DNA of 64,000 bases, taken from positions 123,047,484 through 123,111,483 of the forward strand of contig NC_092055.1 in NCBI RefSeq assembly GCF_003086295.3. The letters are read 5' to 3'. This document shows, piece after piece, positions 12,254 to 23,694 of the stretch (positions within the stretch are counted from its first letter, which is position 1; every line of letters starts with the position of its first letter). Below the pieces are notes generated by a model. The model had not been told where the DNA came from, searched no databases, and saw only the letters and a program-made list of their open reading frames with translations. The position numbers and the translations under genes are program-made. The stretch comes from Arachis hypogaea (taxonomy: Eukaryota; Streptophyta; Magnoliopsida; Fabales; Fabaceae).

Positions 12254-13967
12254 TAGGGGTGTTCATGGTTTGGTTAATCCAAAAACCAAACCAGTTTTTT
12301 GGTTAACCAAAAATATAGTATTGGTTAATTAACCAAATTAGTTTTATATGATGAAACCGGTTAGTGAAATTCAAAACCGGTTTTTAACCGGTTATTAAAA
12401 TAAAAACCGGTTTTTAAAAAATAACCGGTTTTGTACCAAAAAACCGGTTTTTATACTAAAAATTGGTTTTTATACCATAAAATTGATTTTTACATGTAAA
12501 AATATATTTTTACACAAAAATTAATATTTTTATATATAAAAACCCAAATTTTTACACAAAAAACCGGTTTTTATACTAAAAAATTGGTTTTTATACCATA
12601 AAATTTGTTTTTACATGTAAAAATAGATTTTTACACAAAAATTAATATTTTTACATAAAAAAACTCAAATTTTTAAACCTTTTTTTAATTGAATTTTTTA
12701 ATCTAATTTTTTTTTCTAAATGATACGAGTAACATTTGTAAATAATGAAGTCCCTTCCATTGCTTTTGTTCCTTTTTGTTTCTTATCTCTTTTCAGTATT
12801 TTCTATAAATAATTTTTTCTAATATAAATAATTTTCTTTCTAAATGATACGAGTAACTTTTTCTTATCTCCTTCTTTCCATCTCTCTTCTTTTCTCTCCC
12901 CCTCCTCTTCTCTCTTCCTTCTCTCTCTCTCTCTCTCTTTCTCCCCTTCCCCTCTCTATCTCTCCTCTTCTCTTTATTTTCTCTCTCCCATTTTTCTCTC
13001 TCCTCCTCTCTTTCTTTTCTCTCTCTCTCCCTCCTCTCTATCTCTCTCTCTCCCCCTCCCCTTTCTTTCTCTCTATCCTTCTCTCCCTCTTACTCCCCAT
13101 GCGCTCTCTCTCCCCCTCCCTTTTTCTCTCTCCCCTCCTCTTCCTCTCTCCTTCTCTCTCCCTTCCTCTCTTTTCTCTCTCTCCTTCTCTTTTTCTATCT
13201 CTCTCTCCTTCTCTCCCCTCTCTCTTTCTTTCTCTTTGTCCTCTTTCTCTTCATCTTTCTCTCTCTTCTTCTCTCTCTCTCTTATCCTTTTTCTCTCTTC
13301 TTATCTCTCTCTCTTTTTTCTTTCTCCTCCTCTATATTCGCCTCCTCTCTTTCTTCTCTCTCGCTTTAGAGAGAAGAGGAGAAAAGAGATAGAAGAGGGA
13401 TAAAGATTGAGAGAAGGTTGAGAGAGAAAGAGAAAAGAGAGAGTAAGAAAAGAAAGAGGAGAAGGAGAGAAAAGGAAGAGAGGAAGAGGAGGAGAGAGAG
13501 AACGAAGAAAAGGAAAGAGAGATGAGCGAGAGAGAGAAAGAGAGAAAAGAAAAAAAGAGAGAGAGAAAGAGAGAAAGAGAGAGAATGGAAAATAGAGGAG
13601 AAAGGAGAGAGATATGGGAGAGAGATAAGGAGAGGAGAGGAGAGGAGAGAGAGATAGGAGGAGAAAGATGATTAGAGAGAGGAAGGGGAGGAGAGAGAAA
13701 AAGAGAGAGAAAGGAGGGGGAGAAAGAGGGCAATGAGAGAGAGAAAGTGAGAGAGCAAAGAGAAGGAGAGAGAGATAGAGAGAGAATGAGAGAAAGAGAG
13801 AGGGAGAGAGAGAAAGAAGGAAGGGGAGAGAGAGGGAGAGAAGGATAGAGAGACAAGGGAGAGAGAGAGAGAAAGAGAGAGAGAAAGAGAAAAAGAGAGA
13901 GGGAAGGGAGAGAGAGAGAGGAGGAAGAGGGGAGAGAGAGAGGAAGAAAGGGAAAGAGAGAGAGGAG

Positions 13968-14014
<47 letters not shown>

Positions 14015-14178
14015 GGGAGAAAGAGGGAGAGAGAGAGAAGCGGAGAGAGAGAAGGAGAGAGGAGATAAAGAGAAAAATGAATGAGAGAGAGAAGGGAGAG
14101 AGGGGGAAGGAAAGGGGAGAGAGAGGGAGAAGAGAGAGAAATAGGGAAGAAAAGAAGAGAGAGAAGGGGACAGAGAAT

Positions 14179-14210
<32 letters not shown>

Positions 14211-14661
14211 GGGAGAGAGAAAAGGAGAGGACAAAGAGGAGGAGGAGAAAGGGGAAAATAAGAGAGAGAGAGAGAGAGAGGAGGGAGAGTAGGGAAAAAG
14301 AGAGATAGGAGGAGAGAGAGAAGAGAGAAAAAGAGGAGAGAGAGTGAGAGAGAGAGAGAGAAAGAATGGAGGGAGAGAGAAAGAGAGAGGAAGGGGGAGA
14401 GGGAGGGAGAGAGAAAGGGAGAGAAAGGGGGAGAGAGAGAGAGTATGTAATTTGGTTTTGAAATTAGGTTTTGATTTTAATTTGGTTTTGGTTTTGGTTA
14501 ACCGGTTAAAAACCGGTTTTTTTTAATTTGGTTTTGGTTAACCAATTCTAAAAAATATGGATATGATTTTTAAAATTGTTTTATTAAACTGGTTAACCAA
14601 AATGTGGTTATGGTTTTTTAACCGATTAACCACATTTTGATTTTTTTTATGAACACCCCTA
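12254..14661. mobile_element. Non-autonomous hAT element with a pyrimidine/purine core
   Basis: Ends are TAGGGGTGTTCAT and its inverted copy (…ATGAACACCCCTA), fitting the hAT terminal rule. The exact 8-bp target duplication ATTATCAC lies at 12246-12253 and 14662-14669. Subterminal zones of about 600 bp on the left and 200 bp on the right are rich in AACCGGTTTTT-type motifs. The core is almost pure C/T and then almost pure G/A. There is no transposase. It sits inside the MULE remnant, so it inserted later. Confidence 0.88.
12862..14446. repeat. About 0.5 kb polypyrimidine followed by about 1.1 kb polypurine
   Basis: From about 12862 to 13363 the plus strand is nearly all C and T (mostly CTCTCT with TTC/CCC variants). 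From about 13367 to 14446 it is nearly all G and A. The strand switch is at 13364-13372. The halves are imperfectly complementary, giving foldback and triplex potential. Long Ser/Leu/Phe- or Arg/Glu-rich open frames here are artefacts. Confidence 0.9.
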
Positions 14662-15360
14662 ATTATCACACAGTTAACCTTAATGCAAAAGAGAAAGATC
14701 CAGTTTACGGTATCTACAGTGTAGGGGATGATTAAATTACAACTTGGATGTAGGCGTTGAGTTCATGGTGGGTCACCGATTCAGGAGAAAGGAAGTTGTA
14801 CATATGGTATGAAGATTATAGTATTCGACGGGTTACGGAGTTCATGGTTGTAAAGTCTAATTATTTGAAGTATTATTGTCAATGCAAGTAAAGCTCAGCT
14901 GAGTGTCCTTGAAGCATACATGTCTCAGTATACTTAAACAAAATATTGACTATTGGTAAGTGATTAGTCACCCTTTATGTTTATTTAGTTATGGTTTTTG
15001 ATATAGGAATAAGTTACATGTTTGTGGTCATGTACTTTAGGAAGGTTTGTAAGTTCGATGGATTTCATACTTGTCTGCACCAATGATGTCTGCAAACCTT
15101 GCTTAATTAGATAGCATGGTGATAAATGGTGTCATTATGTCTATTATCCAAGCCACCAACTCACCAATATCTATTTTAGTATTGTGAAGTGTCGTGCAAC
15201 AAATTATCGCTTCAATTCTTCCTATCAAAAAGTGTGACTAAGAAAACAAAAGACAATTACAAAGATATATAAAAACTGAAAAGAGTCATATAAGTTCCCT
15301 AAACTTTTACAAGCATTGCATCACTGTCTTTCTGGAGGTGTTAGTGCATATTAATCTTTT

Positions 15361-16129
15361 ACATATTTTATTTGAAATTAAAATATTGTATTTGACTTGC
15401 GTTTTCCTCTCTCAATAGTCAATACCCCTTGTATGTATTGTGTTCACACATGAAAATTTAAATAACTACATTGTTTAATTTATATAATATCTTTTTCAAA
15501 GAATGTACAAAATAATTTCACTTAAAAAAAAGACCCATTAATTTCACCCCTAAATGGTAAATCATACAAATGCTAGTGACTACAATGACTTTAAGGTTTT
15601 TATCAATCAATATACAACATATAGATAGGATGGATTGTTTTGCCTTTGGGTTTCCTATTGTCATGGTATGATAAACATATTAATCTTGGACGATTTGGCT
15701 GTGATTAGATCTCTAATAATTTTTTTCCAAACCAAAAAAAGAAATTAAAATGTTATTCCACAATTGACGAGGGTTACTCGAAGTAGAGATTTTTGGTGAT
15801 CTTGGACAGCTTATCGCTATAGGGTTGGGTCATTTGGAGCAAAGTGGAATGTACTAAAATGACGAAGACGAATGTGTGAAAGTCTGCAGCTGAAACCGCT
15901 GGAAGCAACGCACGTGGTAACAGTGGATGGCATTTTGTGGCCTAGAGAAGCTCACTGTTCTATGGGATATCATCAAAGGATGACTCATGTTTCAACCTTT
16001 AATTGTTTGGGTTTTTTGTGCCTCCAGGGGTTTTGAAAACATAAAACCTCAAAAATCAATCGCATCCTAAAGCCCAAAATCACTTTACAAAAAAGAACCC
16101 ATTTGCTACATCCAAAGCCAAAAGGAGAA
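15361..16129. other. Unassigned spacer between MULE and LINE remnants
   Basis: No open frame of note. It may hold the decayed 3' part of the MULE and the 5' part of the LINE, but nothing is recognisable. Confidence 0.35.
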
Positions 16130-17313
16130 AGTAGGACTACATCCAAAGCCGAGAGAACAATTAGAAGCCTTCAGGAAATTTGTTAATAAGAATGGGCTAA
16201 TGGATATTGATCTGAAAGGGGGAAGATTTACATTATTCAACAATCCAAGGAATAGTTTTGTAACCAGAGCGAGAATAGATAGAGTATTAGTGAACTGGGC
16301 ATGGAGGAGCCAGTATCAGAATGCCACACTTACAGCATTACCAGCCATTAGTTCTGACCGCTGCCCAATCTAACTCACTCTTAAACTGAAAATGAAGTTT
16401 ATAAGATAATTTCGATATGAGGCGTTTTGGGATGATCATGAAGACTGCAAAAATATAATCAAAAGAGGTTAGCAAAATCAAATCACCCGAGGAGATAAAT
16501 GGAAAAAATTGCTACACAACATGAGGAATTGCAAAAGGGAGTTGACGCAATGGAGTAAAAATACTTTCACGAGAGCTGATAGAGATATTAACTGACTAAG
16601 GGAGGATTTAAAAAAGCTTCAAAACATGGAATTTTCAGAGGAACAACAAAGGCAAATGCAAAAATTAAAAGAAGAGATTAGTCAATTATGGAGAAGAGAA
16701 GAGAAATACTGGGTACAAAGGTCTCGAATTAAGTGGTTGAAGTGGGGTGACAAGAACACATCCTTTTTCCATGCTACTATAATCCAGAGAAGGGACAGGA
16801 ATAGAATTGACAAATTGAAGAAAGCAGATGGGCAATGGGTAAGTGGAAAAAAAGATGTAATGGAACTAATCGAAAATCACTTTTTCGAACCGTTCTCAAC
16901 TACAATAAGAAGAAATATGGAGGATTGTATAAGAAGAATGATGAGCGGATAATTTATACGTTTTTTGACATTGTTTTTAGTATGTTTTTAGTAGGATCTA
17001 GTTACTTTTAGGGATGTTTTTAATAGATTTTGTGTTAAATTCACATTTCTGGACTTTACTATGAGTTTGTGTATTTTTCTGTGATTTCAGGTATTTTCTG
17101 GCTGAAATTGAGGGACTTGAGCAGAAATCAGATTCAGAGGTTGAAAAAGGACTGCTGATGCTGTTGAATTCTGACCTCCCTGCACTCAAAGTGGATTTTC
17201 TGGAGCTACAGAACTCGAAATGGCGCGCTTCCAATTGCGTTGGAAAGTAGACATTCAGGGCTTTCCAGCAATATATAATAGTCCATACTTTGGCCAAGAA
17301 TTAACGACGTAAA

Positions 17314-17428
17314 CTGGCGTTCAACACCAGCCTTCTGCCCAAATCTGGCGTCCAGCGCCAGAAAAGGATCCAAAACCAGAGTTGAACGCCCAAACTGGCA
17401 CAGAAACTGGCGTTCAACTCCACAAATG
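17314..17428 (+). repeat. 31-bp-period palindromic units in the LTR
   Basis: Units begin at 17314 (CTGGCGTTCAACACCAG), 17345 (CTGGCGTCCAGCGCCAG), 17376 (CCAGAGTTGAACGCCC) and 17407 (CTGGCGTTCAAC). Spacings are 31, 31 and 31. The same set recurs in the 3' LTR from 25450. Confidence 0.85.
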
Positions 17429-17538
17429 GCCTCTGCACGTGCTACACTTAAGCTCAGCCCAAACACACACCAAGTGGGCCCCGGAAGTGGATTTATGCAT
17501 CAATTACTTACTCATGTAAACCCTAGTGACTAGTTTAT

Positions 17539-17548
17539 TATAAATAGG
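17539..17548 (+). promoter_or_regulatory. Putative LTR TATA box
   Basis: TATAAATAGG, a strong plant TATA consensus, lies about 600 bp into the 1720-bp LTR, a plausible U3/R position. The 3' LTR has the identical motif at the matching position (about 25675). Confidence 0.55.
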
Positions 17549-18664
17549 ACCTCTTACTATTGTATTAGGCATCCTGGATTGTATTTTGATCCTGTGATCA
17601 CGTTTAGGGGGCTGGCCATCTCGGCCATGCCTGGACCTTTCACTTATGTATTTTCAACGGTAGAGTTTCTGCACTCCATAGATTAAGGTGTGGAGCTCTG
17701 CTGTTCCTCAAAGATTAATGCAAAGTACTACTGTTTTCTATTCAATTCTTCTTATTTCTATTCTAAGATATCCATTCGCACCCAAGAACGTGATGAAGGT
17801 GATGATTATGTGTGACGCTCATCACCATCTCCCTTATGAACGCGTGCCTGACAAACACCTCTGTTCTACATGAATTAAGCTAGAATGAGTATCTCTTAGA
17901 TCTCCTAACCAGAATCTTCGTGGCGTAAGCTAGAATGATGGCGGCATTCAAGAGAATCCGGAAAGTCTAAACCTTGTCTGTGGTATTCCGAGTAGGATTC
18001 AATGATTGAATGACTGTGACGAGCTTCAAACTCGCGATTGTTGGGCGTTAGTGACAGACGCAAAAGGATAGTAAATCCTAGTCCAGCATGATCGAGAACC
18101 GACAGATGAATAGCCGTGCCGTGACAGGGTGCGTGAGCATATTATTCACTGAGAGGATAAGATGAAGCCATTGGCAAGGGTGATGCCTCCAGACGATTAG
18201 CCGTGCCGTGACAGGGCATTGGATCATTTTCCCGTGAGATGACCGAAAGTAGCCGTTGACAGTGGTGATGTATCACATAAAGCCAGCCATGGAAAAGAGT
18301 AAGACTGATTGGATGAAGATAGCAGGAAAGCAGAGGTTCAGAGGAACGAAAAGCATCTCCATTCGCTTGTCTGAAATTCCTACCAATGATTTACATAAGT
18401 ATCTCTATCCCTTTTATTGTTTATTTGAATCTAATAAAATATCATGTTTAAATCCGCCTGACTGAGATTTGCAAGGTGACCATAGCTTGCTTCATACCAA
18501 CAATCTCCGTGGGATTCGACCCTTACTCACGTAAGGTATTACTTGGACGACCCAGTGCACTTGCTGGTTAGTTGTATCGAAGTTGTGACAGACTGTAAAA
18601 CTAGATCAGAGTATCTGGCCTAAGAAGCCATTACCAGAGATCACAATTTCGTGCACCAAGTTTT

Positions 18665-18683
18665 TGGCGCCGTTGCCGGGGAT
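18665..18683 (+). promoter_or_regulatory. Primer binding site, tRNA-Asp type
   Basis: TGGCGCCGTTGCCGGGGAT starts 7 bases after the 5' LTR. It is complementary to the 3' end of plant cytosolic tRNA-Asp including CCA, as recalled from the family. This primer is typical of Athila-like Ty3-gypsy elements. Confidence 0.8.
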
Positions 18684-20551
18684 TGTTCGTGTATGGACAA
18701 CTGACGGTTCATCTTGTTGCTCAGATTAGGTAATTTTCTTTTTATTTTCTTTTCAAAAAAAAATTTTCAAAAATAATTTCAAAAATCTCTCATCTGTTTT
18801 CGAAAAAATAAAAAATAAAAAATAAAAATGTTTTCAAAAATTTATTCAAAATTTTTAAGAATGAATTCTAGTGTTTCATGAAGCATGTTGAAGCCTGGCT
18901 GGCTGTAAAGCCATGTCTCAATCCTTATACTCAAGAGAAGAGCTTCTTTATCTTTCTTAGCCAATTGGCTGTTGAATGTAAGGAATGTCAGGCGTGTCAT
19001 GTCTGAGTTACATACTAAAGCTTGGCTGGCTATTAAGCCATGCCTGACCCTTTGATTGGAGCTTTAGAGCATGAGATTCCTGGAATTCATGTTGAAAATT
19101 TTGGAATCCTTATTTTTTCTTTTTCATATAATTTTCGAAAAATATAAAATAAAAATCCAAAAAAATTAGAAAATCATAAAAATCAAAAATATTTTCTGTT
19201 TCTTGTTTGAGTCTTGAGTCATATCATAAGTTTGGTGTCACTTGCATATGCATCTTGCATTTTTCGAAAATTCATGCATTCATAGTGTTCTTCATGATCT
19301 TCAAGTTGTTCTTGGTAAGTCTTCTTGTTTGATCTTGATGATTTTTTGTTTTGTGTCTTATCATGTTTATCATATGCATTCTTGAATTCTTATTGCCTAA
19401 GCATTAAAGAATTCTAAGTTTGGTGTCTTGCATGTTTTCTTTGCATTAAAAATTTTTCAAAAATATTTTCTTGATGTTCATCATGACATTCAAAGTGTTC
19501 TTGGTGTTCATCTTGACATTCATAGCATTCTTGCATGCATTCATTGTTTTGATCTAAAAATTTCATGCATTGCATATTTTTCATGTTTTTCATAAAAATT
19601 TCAAAAATCAAAAAAATATCTTTCCCTTTTTCTCTCATCAAATTCGAAAATTTGGATTGACTTTTTCAAAATTTTTTAAAATCAAATTGTTTCTCATGAG
19701 TCAAATCAAATTTTCAATTTGAAAATCTTATCTTTTTCAAAATCTTTTTCAAAAATCAAATCTTTTTCAAAATTCTTAGTTATTTTCGAAAATTCCAAAA
19801 ATATTTTTCAAAAATCTTTTTCTTATTTTTATATAAAATTTTCGAAAATAACTAATCAATTAATGTTTTGATTCAAAAATTTCAAGTTTGTTACTTACTT
19901 GTTAAGAAAAATTCAAACTTTAAGTTCTAGAATCATATCTTGTAATTTCTTGTGAATCAAGTCATTAATTGTGATTTTAAAAATCAAATCTTTTTCAAAA
20001 ACTAATTTCTATCATATCTTTTCAAAAATATCTTCTTATCTTATCTTTTTCAAAAATATCTTTTCAAAATATCTTTTCTAACTTCCTAACTTCTTATCTT
20101 TTCAAAATTTGTTTCAACTAACTAACTAACTTTTTGTTTGTTTCTTAACATTTTCAAAACTACCTAACTAACTCTCTCTCTCTAATTTTCGAAAATATCT
20201 CCCCTCTTTTTCAAAAATTTCTTTTTAATTAACTAATTATTTTTATTTTTTATTTTTATTTCAAAAAAAATTTTCGAAAAATACTAACAACTTTTCAAAA
20301 AAACCAATTTTCAAAAATCACTAACTCCTTTTCAAAATAATTTTCGAAAATTATACCTCCCCCATCCTATTCTATTTATTCATTCATATCCTAACATCTC
20401 ATCTCACATTCCAATCCTCACAGTTGTGTTTCTTCCTTTACATCACATCCTTTATCTCCCCCTCTTCTTCTACTTACAAAGGGATCCCTATACTGTGGTA
20501 TAAAGGATCTCTATTATTATTATCATTTTTCTGGCCATTCTTCCTTGTCAT
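18684..20551 (+). other. Long non-coding gag leader of the retrotransposon
   Basis: About 1.87 kb of low-complexity sequence dominated by TTTTCAAAAA/TTTTCGAAAA motifs. Two diverged copies of a GCTTGGCTGGCTNTNAAGCCATG block, each able to form a short hairpin, lie at about 18893 and 19020. Two copies of the dispersed TAAGTTTGGTGT motif are at 19227 and 19415. There is no coding frame. A packaging or translational role is speculation. Confidence 0.6.
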
Positions 20552-22879
20552 ATGAGCAGGAGCAAGGATAAGAACATTCTTGTGAAAGCAGATCCAGAAC
20601 CTGAAAGGACTCTGAAGAGAAAATTAAGAGAAGCTAAAATACAACAATCCAGAGATAACCTTTCAGAAATTTTCAAACAGGCAGAGGAGATGGCAGCCGA
20701 AAATAATAATAATGAAAGGAGGATGCTTGGTGACTTTACTGCACCTAATTCCAATTTACATGGAAGAAGCATCTCCATTCCTGCCATTGGAGCAAACAAC
20801 TTTGAGCTGAAACCTCAGTTAGTTTCTCTGATGCAGCAGAACTGCAAGTTTCATGGACTTCCATCTGAAGATCCTTTTCAGTTCTTAACTGAATTCTTGC
20901 AGATATGTGATACTGTTAAGACTAATGGCGTAAATCCTGAAGTCTACAGGCTCATGCTTTTCCCTTTTGCTGTAAGAGACAGAGCTAGATTATGGTTGGA
21001 TTCTCAACCTAAAGACAGCCTGAACTCTTGGGATAAGCTGGTCACGGCTTTCTTAGCCAAGTACTTTCCTCCTCAAAAGCTGAGCAAGCTTAGAGCTGAT
21101 GTTCAAACTTTCAGACAGAAAGAAGGTGAATCTCTCTATGAAGCTTGGGAAAGATACAAACAGTTGACCAAAAAGTGTCCTTCTGACATGCTTTCAGAAT
21201 GGACCATCCTGGATATATTCTATGATGGTCTGTCTGAGCTATCAAAGATGTCACTGGACACTTCTGCAGGTGGATCCATTCACCTAAAGAAAACGCCTGC
21301 AGAAGCTCAAGAACTCATTGACATGGTTGCTAATAACCAGTTCATGTACACTTCTGAAAGGAATCCTGTGAATAATGGGACGCCTATGAAGAAGGGAGTT
21401 CTTGAAGTTGATACTCTGAATGCCATATTGGCTCAGAATAAAATATTGACTCAGCAAGTCAATATGATCTCTCAGAGTCTGCATGGAATGCAAGCTGCAT
21501 CCAACAGTACTCAAGAGGCATCTTCTGAAGAAGAAGCCTATGATCCTGAGAACCCTGCAATAGCAGAGGTAAATTACTTAGGTGAACCTTATGGAAACAC
21601 CTATAACTCAACATGGAGAAATCATCCAAATTTCTCATGGAAGGATCAAAAGCCTCAACAAGGCTTTAATAATGGTGGAAGAAACAGGTTTAGCAATAGC
21701 AAGCCTTTTCCATCATCAACTCAGCAACAGACAGAGAACTCTGAACAAAATGCTTCTAATTTAGCAAATCTAGTCTCTGATCTATCTAAGGCCACTGTAA
21801 GTTTCATGAATGAAACAAGGTCTTCCATTAGAAATCTGGAAGCACAAGTGGGCCAGCTGAGTAAAAGGATCACTGAAATCCCTCCTAGTACTCTCCCAAG
21901 CAATACAGAAGAGAATCCAAAAGGAGAGTGCAAGGCCATTGACATAAGCGCCATGGCCGAACCTGTGAGGAGAGGAGAGGACGTGAATCCCAAGGAGGAA
22001 GACCCCCTGGGACGTCCAGTGGTCAATAAGGAGCTTCCCTCTGAGGAACCAAAGGACTCTGAGGCTCATCTAGAGACCATAGAGATTCCATTGAACCTCC
22101 TTATTCCCTTCATGAGCTCTGATGAGTATTCCTCTTCTGAAGAGAATGAGGATGTCACTGAAGAGCAAACTGCCAAGTTTCTTGGTGCAATCATAAAGCT
22201 GAATGCCAAATTGTTTGGCATTGATGCTTGGGAAGTTGAACCTCCCTTGTTCATCAATGAACTAAGTGATCTGGATCAACTGACATTGCCTCAGAAGAGA
22301 CAGGATCCTGGAAAGTTCATAATACCCTGTACCATAGGCACCATGATCTTTAAGGCTCTGTGTGACCTTGGTTCAGGAATAAACCTCATGCCCCTCTCTG
22401 TAATAGAGAAACTGGGAATCTATGGGGTGCAAGCTGCTAAAATCTCACTAGAGATGGCAGACAGCTCAAGAAGACAGGCTTATGGACAAGTAGAAGATGT
22501 ATTAGTAAAGGTTGAGGGCCTTTACATACCTACTGATTTCATAGTCTTGGATACTGGAAAGGAAGAGGATGAATCTATCATCCTAGGAAGACCTTTCCTG
22601 GCCACAGCAAGAGCTGTGATTGATGTTGACAGAGGTGAAATATTCCTTCAATGGAATGAGAACTCCCTTGTATTCAAAACTCAAGGATCTCCCTCTGCAA
22701 CCATGGAGAGGAAGCAGGAAAAGCTTCTCTCTAAGCAGAGTCAACCAGAGCCCCTACAGTCAAACTCTAAGTTTGGTGTTGGGAGGCCACAACCAAACTC
22801 TAAGTTTGGTGTTGAACTCCCATATCCAAACTCTAAGTTTGGTGTTGGAGAGTCTCAACAAAGCTCTGCACATCTGTGA
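20552..22879 (+). CDS. Retrotransposon gag-protease protein, 775 residues
   Basis: Structural (gag) protein fused to an aspartic protease-like domain. The ATG at 20552 follows the long leader. Residues about 85-215 carry the Retrotrans_gag fold (LPSEDPFQFLTEFLQICDTV, then ARLWLDSQP, AFLAKYFPPQKLSKLR, LYEAWERYKQL). Residues about 590-700 are protease-like with the active-site region CDLGSGINLMP (Asp at about residue 604) and, later, IILGRPFLATARAVIDVDRG. I see no CCHC zinc knuckle. The frame is open over its full length, as expected for a young element, and ends in three repeats encoding NSKFGV (22768-22845). No polymerase follows, so any polyprotein function must be supplied in trans. Confidence 0.9.
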   Translation: MSRSKDKNILVKADPEPERTLKRKLREAKIQQSRDNLSEIFKQAEEMAAENNNNERRMLGDFTAPNSNLHGRSISIPAIGANNFELKPQLVSLMQQNCKFHGLPSEDPFQFLTEFLQICDTVKTNGVNPEVYRLMLFPFAVRDRARLWLDSQPKDSLNSWDKLVTAFLAKYFPPQKLSKLRADVQTFRQKEGESLYEAWERYKQLTKKCPSDMLSEWTILDIFYDGLSELSKMSLDTSAGGSIHLKKTPAEAQELIDMVANNQFMYTSERNPVNNGTPMKKGVLEVDTLNAILAQNKILTQQVNMISQSLHGMQAASNSTQEASSEEEAYDPENPAIAEVNYLGEPYGNTYNSTWRNHPNFSWKDQKPQQGFNNGGRNRFSNSKPFPSSTQQQTENSEQNASNLANLVSDLSKATVSFMNETRSSIRNLEAQVGQLSKRITEIPPSTLPSNTEENPKGECKAIDISAMAEPVRRGEDVNPKEEDPLGRPVVNKELPSEEPKDSEAHLETIEIPLNLLIPFMSSDEYSSSEENEDVTEEQTAKFLGAIIKLNAKLFGIDAWEVEPPLFINELSDLDQLTLPQKRQDPGKFIIPCTIGTMIFKALCDLGSGINLMPLSVIEKLGIYGVQAAKISLEMADSSRRQAYGQVEDVLVKVEGLYIPTDFIVLDTGKEEDESIILGRPFLATARAVIDVDRGEIFLQWNENSLVFKTQGSPSATMERKQEKLLSKQSQPEPLQSNSKFGVGRPQPNSKFGVELPYPNSKFGVGESQQSSAHL

Positions 22880-23082
22880 GGCTCCATGAGAGCCCACTGT
22901 CAAGCTATTGACATTAAAGAAGCGCTTGTTGGGAGGCAACCCAATGTTTATCTAATTCTTATTTTTATTATTTTTCATGTTTTCTTAGGTTCATGATCAT
23001 GTGGAGTCACAAAATAAATATAAAAATTAAAAACGGAATCAAAAATAGCAGAAGAAAAATCACACCCTGGAGGAGCATCTAT

Positions 23083-23255
23083 CTGGCGTTCAAACGCCAG
23101 AACAGAGCATAGTTCTGGCGCTGAACGCCCAGAATGGGAGCATCCTGGCGCTGAACGCCCAGAACAAGTATGGTTCTGGCGTTCAACGCCAGAAATGGCA
23201 GCAAATGGGCGTTAAACACCCAAAAAAGGCACCAACCTGGCGCTGAACGCCCAGA
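23083..23255 (+). repeat. Six-unit palindrome array with about 31-bp period
   Basis: Units (CTGGCGTTCAAACGCCAG, CTGGCGCTGAACGCCCAG and similar) start at 23083, 23115, 23145, 23176, 23206 and 23237. Spacings are 32, 30, 31, 30 and 31. They are the same family as the LTR units. Confidence 0.85.
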
Positions 23256-23694
23256 GTTGTGTGCAAGGGCATTTTGCATGCCTAAATTGGTGCAGGGATG
23301 TAAATGCCTTGACACCTCAAGATCTGTGGACCTCACAGGATCACCACCTACCTCCACTCACTCTCTTCTCTCTTCTCAATCATCCTCTATTCCCAATAAA
23401 CACTCTTCCCTATTAACTCTTTACCACTCACATCCAAACACCCACTTTCCTTCAAAATTCAACACCTCTTTCCCACCCAATCCCACCCATATGGCCGAAT
23501 ACACATCTCCCTCCATATCCTCCATATCTTCTTCTTATTCTTCTATTCTTTCTTCTTTTGCTCGAGGGCGAGCAACATTCTAAGTTTGGTGTGGTAAAAA
23601 GCATAGCTTTTTTGTTTTTTCCATAACCATTGATGGCACCTAAGGCCAGAGAAGCCTCTAGAAAGAGGAAAGGGAAGATAAAAGCTTCCATCAA

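Larger units (their letters stand above)
11380..15360 (+). pseudogene. Dead Mutator-like element (MULE) transposase, split by a hAT insertion
   Basis: The frame starting at 11650 encodes about 100 residues resembling the N-terminal region of peanut-type MULE transposases (compare the intact-looking counterpart at 52332). After the hAT element at 12254-14661 the homology resumes: 14750-14900 reads as EFMVGHRFRRKEVVHM and then a block ending SNYLKYYCQCK, i.e. the MuDR N-terminal domain. About 15050-15350 continues with DGFHTCLHQ and a degenerate stretch of the same protein. Stops and frameshifts interrupt every part and the catalytic and zinc-finger regions are missing. The 11400-11560 leader contains CGTGCTGAGGACGAGATAT-like palindromic motifs, plausibly subterminal. 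Outer boundaries are not fixed. Confidence 0.65.
16939..18658 (+). repeat. 5' LTR
   Basis: 1720 bp, starting TG and ending CA. It contains four CTGGCG…CGCCAG-like units at an exact 31-base spacing (from 17314) and an AT-rich TATAAATAGG box at about 17539. Short frames in it recur exactly in the 3' LTR and are not genes. Confidence 0.95.

Noticed and set aside
12844..14308. Long open frames (182 and 300 residues of Ser/Leu/Phe; Arg/Glu-rich frames on the other strand)
   Set aside because: They are translations of pure pyrimidine or purine tracts inside the hAT element; no protein-like composition or motif.
17206..17466. 86-residue minus-strand frame, repeated at 25342-25602
   Set aside because: It is LTR sequence over the 31-bp palindrome units; identical copies in both LTRs reflect repeat identity and not a gene.
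23083..23255. CRISPR-like array (regular repeats with spacers)
   Set aside because: The eukaryotic nuclear context, degenerate units, similar spacers and identical motifs in the LTRs show an internal tandem repeat of a retrotransposon.
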